The translations under genes and the position numbers were made by a program. A model generated the notes under the pieces. The model searched no databases. It saw only the letters and a program-made list of their open reading frames with translations, and had not been told where the DNA came from. This document shows positions 55,987 to 64,000 of a stretch of DNA of 64,000 nt, in pieces. This DNA is from Hemileia vastatrix (Eukaryota; Basidiomycota; Pucciniomycetes; Pucciniales; Zaghouaniaceae), in NCBI GenBank assembly GCA_030280995.1, contig JASXTE010000015.1, positions 17,126,001-17,190,000 on the forward strand. Direction: 5' to 3'. Within the stretch, counting starts at the first letter, position 1. Each line of letters starts with the position of its first letter.

Positions 55987-58900
55987 ATGGCCTCCAATCA
56001 GGATTCAAGTAAGGTTATGGTCACCCCTCTTACTGACGAATCCTATGACACCTGGGAACACATTATGCGTCTTCACTTTGAAGTTCTGGATCTTTTTGGC
56101 ATTGTTTCTGGACAAGTCCCTGCCCCTGTTCCTCACAATGATGGTTCACCTTCAGACGCTGAAATCAAAGCTCAACTTGCTTTATGGATCAAAAATGACA
56201 CCAGGTGCAGGTATGAAATCATCACCAGATTGGATGATGTTAACAAGAAGCTGGTCAACACTTGCCACACCTCTGCTCAAATGTGGTCTGTTCTTGCAAG
56301 AAGACACGCCAGCAATAAAGTTGGATCACGGATTTCTCACTTTCTCTCTATGGTTACTCTTTCTCTTTCTGAAGGAGGAGACCCCAAAACTCATGTTGAT
56401 GCATTCAAAGGCATTAACTTCCATATGATCCGTTCTGGGCTCATCATTCCCCAGGAAATTCTTATTTATCTCTTTTTTGCCACTCTTCCACCTTCCTTCA
56501 AACATTGGCGTGGTTTGCTCACCAGAGACAGACAGGAAATTGATCACCTGCATCTGGATGATGTTTTATCTTCTTTCCTGGATTACGCTGCTGATGACAA
56601 AGTTGTTGATGAATTTCACAATGCTATGTCAAATGTCAATGCTCACTCTGCCTCAGCCAAATCATCAAAATCATCCAAATCCAAGGCACGCAGCAAACTC
56701 TCATGTTCTGTTCATGGTCAAAATGTTGGACATGATGACAATCATTGCTTTGTTCAACATCCTGAATTGCGTCCCAAGAAGAACCAAGCCAACTCAGCTG
56801 CCCCATCAAAGGACAATTCCAACAAAGCAACTCCTGTTCCCCCTCCTCAGGAAGAACAACCTGATGTCACGGCCAATTGTGCTTTTGTCTTCCCTTCTGA
56901 TGAAGAATTTCTTTTTACAGCTGTTGCCTGCTTGTCTGAAAAATCAAATTCTGACTGCATTATCAACGCTTCTGCTTCCATGGCTTCTCATTCCTCAAAC
57001 CTTTCTCCAATTATTGATTCTGGGGCCAGCTGTCATATGTTTAACAACAGAGACAGTTTCATCACCTTTCAACCTGTCAACATTCGAATTCAACTTGCTG
57101 GTATTGGGAAATCAATCTATGCAACTGGAAAAGGAACTGTTGCTGCTTCTGGAGGAATGGAAGGAAAAGTTTTCTTTTCTGATGCTCTTTATGTCCCTGA
57201 TCTTGGAAGGAATCTCATCTCCCTGGGACGTCTTTGGAGAACTGGTTGTCTTCTCATCCCTGCACCAGTTAATCCTACATCAAACTTCATTATTTCACGT
57301 AATGGAAAGAATTATATGGGAGGAGTCATCTCCAATTCATTATTTGAAGTTTCTGTGGTTCCACAAGGCATGTCTCCCCCTAATTCCTCAGCTCTTTATG
57401 CAAAAGCTTCAAGTCAGTCTCTAACTCTCTGGCACAACAGATTAGGACATCCATACGCCCCATATATTCAAAAACTTTTTAATGGAATGGCATCTGATGT
57501 ATCTAGTTCTAGTTTGTCTGATTCTGAAATGCATTTTTGTGAACCGTGTGTGTTGGGTAAACAAACCCATGCTTCCTTTCCTGGCCAGTTGCCTGTTGCC
57601 AAAAATCCTCTTGAAGTTATCCACACGGATTTATCTGGGAAAATTCAACCTCCTTCTTTTGATGGTTCTCAGTATTACCTTAAGTTCACTGATCAGGCCA
57701 CTTCATACCGTCATGTTTACCTTCTTTCCTCAAAAGCCCAAGTATTCAAATATTTCTTGGAATACAAGGCATCTGTAGAGCTGCAATCTGGCTTCAAAAT
57801 CAAAAAGCTTGTTTGTGACGGTGGTGGTGAGTATATCAACTCTAGTCTGGTCAACTTTCTTAAACAACATGGCATTGCTCTTCAAGTTACGGCTCCTTAC
57901 ACTCCCCAACAAAATCCAATTTCTGAGAGAGGAAACCGTATTACCACTGAAAAATCCAAAACCATGATGTTTCATTCTAATGCACCAATTCACCTATGGT
58001 CTGAAGCAGTTAAAACAGCAGTATATCTTGAAAACAGATTACCAACCAAAGCTCTTCAAAACAAATCAACTCCTTTTGAAGCCTGGAATAAATCCAAACC
58101 CAGAGTCTCACACCTCAGAGTTTTTGGTTGTGCTTGCTATGCTTTTCTTGATAAACATCAACGTCCTGGAAAGTTTTCAGCTAATGCCAGAAAGTGTGTC
58201 ATGCTTGGATATGAAGTTGGAACAACAAATTATCGTGTTTGGGATCTTGAGCTTAAAAAGATTGTTATTGCCAAATCTGTGGCCTTCAATGAAAATTTCT
58301 TCCCCTTTCTTGACTCCAGATTTAAGCGCCCTCAATGGTCACAACTGATGAAGCAAATTCCAGATCAAATTCATGACAGTCAACCACTTCCAACACCTGG
58401 ACTTTCCTTTTCTCCAGCTCAATCTCCTTCTGAGTCTCCAACTCATGATCCATCCTCAGGAAACATTTCTGATTCACATTCTGAAGATAATTCTCCTTCT
58501 TCTTCTTCTTCCTCTGATTTTCACATGTCCGGCACACCTTCTAATTCAACTCCTTGTCCTTCACCTGGCCACTTAACAAGATTACCTCATTCCAATGTCC
58601 CAGATGAAGAAGGTTCCAGTCAATCTGATCCATCATATTCATCAATTGAGCCAGACAATCCAGCAGATCCTGATTATGTTCCCTCATCACAATCCCCCAG
58701 TTATTCTGACAACTCTTCAGCTGAAACATCCACTCCTGAACATTTACGTCAGATTTATTATGATCATTATCAACATGATTCCTACTCTGATTCTCCTGAC
58801 CCTCTTGGGTTATATGCAGCAAATGCCTTTGCTTTCTCTCTAGAAGCTCCCTTGCTAGCTCATGAAATTCCTGAACCCCAGTGTTATAAGCAAGCAATCT

Positions 58901-60471
58901 ATTCCAAATATTCAGCAGAATGGGCAGAGGCTGTGAAACATGAACATCAAGCACTTCAGCGTTGTAACACTTGGAAAATTGTCCCCAGGCCTGAAAAAGC
59001 TAATGTAATTGGCTGCAGGTGGGTTTTCAGGGTTAAACCTAATGCTGATGGTGGTGTTTCCAAGTTCAAAGCCCGTTGTGTAGCAAAAGGATATTCTCAA
59101 ATCCTAGGAATAGATTTTCATGAAACTTTTGCACCCACTGGACGGATCACTTCTCTCAGGACCATTCTTTCTTTAGCAGCTTATTTTGACTGGGATGTTC
59201 ATCAAATGGATGTAGTGGCAGCTTTTCTCCAGGGAAACTTAAATGAAACTGTTTATATGGAACAACCTGAAGGAACACTAACTGCTGGAAATGAAGGTAA
59301 AGTTTGCCAATTGTTGCGTCCTCTTTATGGCATCAAACAAGCTCCCTTTTGCTGGAATTCACGTATAAATGACTACTTGTGCAAGCTCAACTTCTCCCCC
59401 CTTAAGTGTGATCAGTGTGTGTATGTTTGGAGAAACAAATCACAAATCTGTATCATTTATCTTCATGTTGATGATATGGTCATTACTGGTAATCATTTTC
59501 TTTGGTTCAAAGACAAAATCAAAACTGAATTTGAGATGGATGATCTTGGTCCTGCCACTTGGATTTTGGGAATGCGTCTCACCAGGAACAGAACAGCACG
59601 TACTCTTTCTTTATCACAAGATTCTTATGCTGAAAAAGTTTTGTCCAACTGGAATATGGCCAACTGTAATCCCTGTCTCACTCCCTTATCCCCAAATGAT
59701 TATCCTGTCAAAGCAACCAGTGAAGAAATTGCTGAATTCAATGCTCTGAAAATCAATTACCGCTCTGCTATTGGTGCACTCAACTATTTGTCTGTTGCAA
59801 CAAGACCTGATCTCTCTTTTGCAGTTGGTGCATTATCTCAACATCTCATTGAACCAGGTATCAAACACTGGCTTGCTGTCAAACACACTTTCAGATATCT
59901 GCGTGCCACTTCATCATCATCTCTCACTTTTGGAGGAAAATGCCCAATTCCAAATCATCCATCACTCTGTCCTCTTATTTACTCTGACACTGATTATGCT
60001 GGGGATCCTGATACCAGGCGCTCAACTGGAGGGTATGTTGCCATACTCAATGGAGGAGCTATTTCCTGGAGTTCTAAAAAGCAGCAAGTCGTCACTATCT
60101 CTAGTACTGAAGCTGAGTTCAGAGGCATTGTGGATGCTGGATGTGAAGCAATCTGGCTGACTAAATTACTTACTTCCTTCAATATTCCTAAGTCACCTTC
60201 ACCTTTAATCCTTGCTGACAATGCCAGTTCCATTTCACAATGCAAGGATTCACTCAGATACCGTCAAAGATCAAAACATGTGGACACTCAACTTTGTTGG
60301 ATTACTGAAAGCATCAACAAAAATCATTTTCAGCTTCAACACATTTCAACTGAACACATGGTGGCTGATCTTCTTACAAAATCTTTAGGAAAAGTCAAGC
60401 TGTCTTATCTCCTCAAACTCATGGGTCTGGTATTAAGGGGGGGTGTTGAAATTTCTGCCTCTAATACCTGA
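55987..60471 (+). CDS. C10 gag-pol polyprotein, 1494 aa, intact
   Basis: A complete polyprotein, reading the same as that of C8. It has the gag with the Cys-His-His-Cys knuckle, the protease DSG, the integrase D548/D611/E647, the RT D1075/D1162/D1163 and the RNase H residues. The stop lies 28 bp inside the 3' LTR. The matching LTRs and unbroken frame suggest recent transposition. Confidence 0.95.
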   Translation: MASNQDSSKVMVTPLTDESYDTWEHIMRLHFEVLDLFGIVSGQVPAPVPHNDGSPSDAEIKAQLALWIKNDTRCRYEIITRLDDVNKKLVNTCHTSAQMWSVLARRHASNKVGSRISHFLSMVTLSLSEGGDPKTHVDAFKGINFHMIRSGLIIPQEILIYLFFATLPPSFKHWRGLLTRDRQEIDHLHLDDVLSSFLDYAADDKVVDEFHNAMSNVNAHSASAKSSKSSKSKARSKLSCSVHGQNVGHDDNHCFVQHPELRPKKNQANSAAPSKDNSNKATPVPPPQEEQPDVTANCAFVFPSDEEFLFTAVACLSEKSNSDCIINASASMASHSSNLSPIIDSGASCHMFNNRDSFITFQPVNIRIQLAGIGKSIYATGKGTVAASGGMEGKVFFSDALYVPDLGRNLISLGRLWRTGCLLIPAPVNPTSNFIISRNGKNYMGGVISNSLFEVSVVPQGMSPPNSSALYAKASSQSLTLWHNRLGHPYAPYIQKLFNGMASDVSSSSLSDSEMHFCEPCVLGKQTHASFPGQLPVAKNPLEVIHTDLSGKIQPPSFDGSQYYLKFTDQATSYRHVYLLSSKAQVFKYFLEYKASVELQSGFKIKKLVCDGGGEYINSSLVNFLKQHGIALQVTAPYTPQQNPISERGNRITTEKSKTMMFHSNAPIHLWSEAVKTAVYLENRLPTKALQNKSTPFEAWNKSKPRVSHLRVFGCACYAFLDKHQRPGKFSANARKCVMLGYEVGTTNYRVWDLELKKIVIAKSVAFNENFFPFLDSRFKRPQWSQLMKQIPDQIHDSQPLPTPGLSFSPAQSPSESPTHDPSSGNISDSHSEDNSPSSSSSSDFHMSGTPSNSTPCPSPGHLTRLPHSNVPDEEGSSQSDPSYSSIEPDNPADPDYVPSSQSPSYSDNSSAETSTPEHLRQIYYDHYQHDSYSDSPDPLGLYAANAFAFSLEAPLLAHEIPEPQCYKQAIYSKYSAEWAEAVKHEHQALQRCNTWKIVPRPEKANVIGCRWVFRVKPNADGGVSKFKARCVAKGYSQILGIDFHETFAPTGRITSLRTILSLAAYFDWDVHQMDVVAAFLQGNLNETVYMEQPEGTLTAGNEGKVCQLLRPLYGIKQAPFCWNSRINDYLCKLNFSPLKCDQCVYVWRNKSQICIIYLHVDDMVITGNHFLWFKDKIKTEFEMDDLGPATWILGMRLTRNRTARTLSLSQDSYAEKVLSNWNMANCNPCLTPLSPNDYPVKATSEEIAEFNALKINYRSAIGALNYLSVATRPDLSFAVGALSQHLIEPGIKHWLAVKHTFRYLRATSSSSLTFGGKCPIPNHPSLCPLIYSDTDYAGDPDTRRSTGGYVAILNGGAISWSSKKQQVVTISSTEAEFRGIVDAGCEAIWLTKLLTSFNIPKSPSPLILADNASSISQCKDSLRYRQRSKHVDTQLCWITESINKNHFQLQHISTEHMVADLLTKSLGKVKLSYLLKLMGLVLRGGVEISASNT

Positions 60472-61359
60472 CCCATTCCTTACTCCAGCTTCTTACCATC
60501 GTCTCAAGTCATTCTCCTTGCTCATATCCTCTTTTCCTGACCTTTTCCGCCGAGGAACTTCAAAGATACGAGCTCCAGCATCAAGAACAACATTTCTTTC
60601 CCACCCGGAGTCAATGTATTGATTCTGGACCTCGAGGACGTGTTTCTTTACCTGGAGTGTGAATCTTTTCCCCGGCTGGGAACTTTTTCCTTGGATGTGA
60701 ACCTGTCTCTTTTTCTGTATTGTAGTTTAGTAGTTTTGTCGACGTCGTGTTAGTTTCTATTGTTTTGGATGGTGGACTTTGTCATATAATGAGCCCTCTC
60801 TTTGCCATTTCCGTTTTCCCCATCCAAATCTTTTTCTTTCTCTTTCTCTCTATTCTCTTTATCCCTTCCACTGCTTCTTCCTGTCCACTGCTTTCCCTTT
60901 TGGCCGCATCTGACAGTCTTTGCACTGTGTGGGGAGAATAGAGTCTTTTGTCCAGGTTCTTTCCTTTTCTTTTCTGTTATCTTTTCTCTGATTCTTTTAG
61001 TCCTAACCACAGCAGCTCACACTTGTGTCCCTTATAGTTTTAGCACACGCTTTGTTGTAGTTACTTGTTGTTGTAAGGTGCACAGTTGCTGATTGACCTG
61101 TGTTTAGGTATGTTTGTTTTTGCAATGAAATCCAAATCTTTTTCTTTCTCTTTCTCTCTATTCTCTTTATCCCTTCCACTGCTTCTTCCTGTCCACTGCT
61201 TTCCCTTTTGGCCGCATCTGACAGTCTTTGCACTGTGTGGGGAGAATAGAGTCTTTTGTCCAGTTTTAGCACACGCTTTGTTGTAGTTACTTGTTGTTGT
61301 AAGGTGCACAGTTGCTGATTGACCTGTGTTTAGCTTTCCTCTGTGCTAAAACTTCTACA
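60444..61359 (+). repeat. 3' LTR of C10
   Basis: This 916-bp LTR is preceded by the polypurine tract (aaggggggg) and followed by TSD gcgtc. Confidence 0.95.
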
Positions 61360-62515
61360 GCGTCCTCTTTATGGCATCAAACAAGCTCCCTTTTGCTGGA
61401 ATTCACGTATAAATGACTACTTGTGCAAGCTCAACTTCTCCCCCCTTAAGTGTGATCAGTGTGTGTATGTTTGGAGAAACAAATCACAAATCTGTATCAT
61501 TTATCTTCATGTTGATGATATGGTCATTACTGGTAATCATTTTCTTTGGTTCAAAGACAAAATCAAAACTGAATTTGAGATGGATGATCTTGGTCCTGCC
61601 ACTTGGATTTTGGGAATGCGTCTCACCAGGAACAGAACAGCACGTACTCTTTCTTTATCACAAGATTCTTATGCTGAAAAAGTTTTGTCCAACTGGAATA
61701 TGGCCAACTGTAATCCCTGTCTCACTCCCTTATCCCCAAATGATTATCCTGTCAAAGCAACCAGTGAAGAAATTGCTGAATTCAATGCTCTGAAAATCAA
61801 TTACCGCTCTGCTATTGGTGCACTCAACTATTTGTCTGTTGCAACAAGACCTGATCTCTCTTTTGCAGTTGGTGCATTATCTCAACATCTCATTGAACCA
61901 GGTATCAAACACTGGCTTGCTGTCAAACACACTTTCAGATATCTGCGTGCCACTTCATCATCATCTCTCACTTTTGGAGGAAAATGCCCAATTCCAAATC
62001 ATCCATCACTCTGTCCTCTTATTTACTCTGACACTGATTATGCTGGGGATCCTGATACCAGGCGCTCAACTGGAGGGTATGTTGCCATACTCAATGGAGG
62101 AGCTATTTCCTGGAGTTCTAAAAAGCAGCAAGTCGTCACTATCTCTAGTACTGAAGCTGAGTTCAGAGGCATTGTGGATGCTGGATGTGAAGCAATCTGG
62201 CTGACTAAATTACTTACTTCCTTCAATATTCCTAAGTCACCTTCACCTTTAATCCTTGCTGACAATGCCAGTTCCATTTCACAATGCAAGGATTCACTCA
62301 GATACCGTCAAAGATCAAAACATGTGGACACTCAACTTTGTTGGATTACTGAAAGCATCAACAAAAATCATTTTCAGCTTCAACACATTTCAACTGAACA
62401 CATGGTGGCTGATCTTCTTACAAAATCTTTAGGAAAAGTCAAGCTGTCTTATCTCCTCAAACTCATGGGTCTGGTATTAAGGGGGGGTGTTGAAATTTCT
62501 GCCTCTAATACCTGA
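61360..62515 (+). pseudogene. C9 gag-pol, 3' part (RT and RNase H)
   Basis: It begins with the second copy of gcgtc and continues PLYGIKQAP, the RT HVDD motif, RNase H and the C-terminus inside the 3' LTR. It is open to the end and separated from its 5' part only by C10. Confidence 0.92.
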
Positions 62516-63403
62516 CCCATTCCTTACTCCAGCTTCTTACCATCGTCTCAAGTCATTCTCCTTGCTCATATCCTCTTTTCCTGACCTTTTCCGCCGAGGA
62601 ACTTCAAAGATACGAGCTCCAGCATCAAGAACAACATTTCTTTCCCACCCGGAGTCAATGTATTGATTCTGGACCTCGAGGACGTGTTTCTTTACCTGGA
62701 GTGTGAATCTTTTCCCCGGCTGGGAACTTTTTCCTTGGATGTGAACCTGTCTCTTTTTCTGTATTGTAGTTTAGTAGTTTTGTCGACGTCGTGTTAGTTT
62801 CTATTGTTTTGGATGGTGGACTTTGTCATATAATGAGCCCTCTCTTTGCCATTTCCGTTTTCCCCATCCAAATCTTTTTCTTTCTCTTTCTCTCTATTCT
62901 CTTTATCCCTTCCACTGCTTCTTCCTGTCCACTGCTTTCCCTTTTGGCCGCATCTGACAGTCTTTGCACTGTGTGGGGAGAATAGAGTCTTTTGTCCAGG
63001 TTCTTTCCTTTTCTTTTCTGTTATCTTTTCTCTGATTCTTTTAGTCCTAACCACAGCAGCTCACACTTGTGTCCCTTATAGTTTTAGCACACGCTTTGTT
63101 GTAGTTACTTGTTGTTGTAAGGTGCACAGTTGCTGATTGACCTGTGTTTAGGTATGTTTGTTTTTGCAATGAAATCCAAATCTTTTTCTTTCTCTTTCTC
63201 TCTATTCTCTTTATCCCTTCCACTGCTTCTTCCTGTCCACTGCTTTCCCTTTTGGCCGCATCTGACAGTCTTTGCACTGTGTGGGGAGAATAGAGTCTTT
63301 TGTCCAGTTTTAGCACACGCTTTGTTGTAGTTACTTGTTGTTGTAAGGTGCACAGTTGCTGATTGACCTGTGTTTAGCTTTCCTCTGTGCTAAAACTTCT
63401 ACA
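62488..63403 (+). repeat. 3' LTR of C9
   Basis: This 916-bp LTR is followed by TSD aagcc and the second part of the relic LTR. Confidence 0.94.
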
Positions 63404-63408
63404 AAGCC

Positions 63409-63880
63409 TCTGCTTGCTGTTTCCGTTTTCCCTATCTAAATCTTTTTCTCTCTATTCTCTTTGTTCCCTCCATTGCTTCCTCCTGTCCCTTGCTTACCCT
63501 TTGGCCACTTCTGACAGTTATTGCACTGTGTGGGGAGAATAGAGTCTTTTGTTCAGGTTCTTTCCTTTCTTATCTGTTTCCTTTTCTACTAATGTTGCTT
63601 ATCCTAACTACAGAAGCTCACAATTGTGTTCCTTATAGTTTTAGCACACACTTTGTTGTAGTTACTTGTTGTTGTAAGGTGGAAAGTTACTGATTGACCT
63701 GTGTTTAGGTATGTTTTATTCTTGAAATCCATCCAAATCTTTTTCTCTCTACTCTCTTTGTTACCTCCATTTCTTCCTCCTGTCCCTTGCTTCCCCTTTG
63801 GCAGCTTCTGAAAGTCATTGAACTGTGTGGGGAGAATAGAGTCTTTTGTTCAGTTTTAGCACACGCTTTGTTGTAGTTAC
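63409..63880 (+). repeat. Diverged relic LTR, second part
   Basis: It continues from 50504. It contains both tandem modules (gcactgtgtgggga...gtcttttgttcag at about 63530 and again at about 63815, and ttttagcacac...gtagttac twice), so the module duplication predates the present copies. It breaks off at gtagttac, where the DNA-transposon arm begins; the last roughly 70 bp of the LTR are missing. Confidence 0.85.
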
Positions 63881-63913
63881 ACCACGCAATATTGGGGACA
63901 GACTTGCTAGCAA
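63880..63913. mobile_element. Left arm of the palindromic DNA transposon
   Basis: Positions 63880-63907 are an inverted copy, with three mismatches in 28, of 10778-10805. TA and gcaa follow. The last five bases (agcaa) are the left flank of C11 and match the bases after C1 (9947-9951), where the inner part of the same inverted repeat continues. Confidence 0.7.
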
Positions 63914-64000
63914 TGAAGAAGTTTTAGCACAAAGGAAAGCTAAACACAGGTCAATCAGCAACTGTGCACCTTACAACAACAAGTAACTACAACAAAGCGT
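63914..64000 (-). mobile_element. Copia element C11 (reverse), first 87 bp of its LTR
   Basis: It begins TGAAGAAGTTTTAGCACAAA, the same LTR end variant as C1, and runs off the window. The left flank agcaa pairs with the right flank of C1 rather than with anything beside it. Confidence 0.88.

Larger units (their letters stand above)
54913..61359 (+). mobile_element. Copia element C10 (forward), intact, inside C9 pol
   Basis: The element is 6447 bp with TSD gcgtc exact (54908-54912, 61360-61364), and both 916-bp LTRs look identical. It is the youngest insertion in the right half, since it sits inside C9. All coding and cis signals are intact. Confidence 0.96.
50505..63403 (+). mobile_element. 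Copia element C9 (forward), split by C10, inside the relic LTR
   Basis: TSD aagcc is exact (50500-50504, 63404-63408). Removing C10 and its duplicated gcgtc leaves exactly 6447 bp. LTRs are 916 bp; the 5' LTR has cattgtctc (about 50571) where the 3' LTR has catcgtctc, a C-to-T change at a CpG. Confidence 0.95.

Overview
The window is a nested retrotransposon cluster from a eukaryotic genome, most likely fungal. I see no complete host gene that is not itself part of a transposable element. About 85 % of the 64 kb belongs to one Ty1/copia family. Its full-length form is 6447 bp, with 916-bp LTRs (TGTTGAAATT...AACTTCTACA or ...CTTCTTCA), a half-tRNA-type primer binding site, one uninterrupted 1494-codon gag-pol frame and a 5-bp target-site duplication (TSD). 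The fungal assignment rests on a 65-bp intron with GTAAGT, a GCTAAC branch site and CTGCAG, and on AT-rich intergenic DNA. A rust-type basidiomycete is my best guess, but it is inference.

Layout, with copies called C1-C11 (F = forward, R = reverse). Positions 1-3367 hold the gag-protease-RT frame (ORF2, minus strand) of a Ty3/gypsy-type element. A forward LTR stub (3373-3499) is followed by C1 (R, 3500-9946), a DNA transposon with palindromic inverted repeats (9947-10805), AT-rich DNA with hairpins, C2 (F, 11953-14430, a 2.5-kb deletion derivative), more hairpins, and C3 (R, a 3' LTR stub, 14824-15812). C4 (F) spans 15813-40974. Its 5' LTR is split by C5 (R, 16058-22506, intact). Its 3' LTR is split by C6 (R, 28671-40945), which is itself split by C7 (R, 31235-37065, intact, with unusually short 608-bp LTRs).

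Positions 41009-41284 and 47737-48143 are the two halves of ORF1, an upstream frame of the same Ty3-like unit. C8 (F, 41290-47736, intact) separates them. Positions 48144-49959 are AT-rich 5' DNA. An old copia pol relic and an old LTR relic (49960-50504, resuming at 63409-63880) are split by C9 (F, 50505-63403), whose pol is split by C10 (F, 54913-61359, intact). The window ends in one arm of the DNA transposon and the start of C11 (R, 63914 onward).

C2, C5, C6, C8, C9 and C10 have exact 5-bp TSDs, so their order of insertion can be read directly. C7 has an imperfect TSD. C1 and C4 have non-matching flanks. The flanks that would match them are found elsewhere: gaaaa at 3368 pairs with gaaaa at 40975, and agcaa at 9947 pairs with agcaa at 63909. 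The DNA transposon's two ends are likewise about 53 kb apart. Segment 9947-15812 therefore appears to have been placed inside C4 either by ectopic recombination between copies or by an assembly error at interleaved repeats. C5, C7, C8 and C10 carry complete polyproteins and look recently active.
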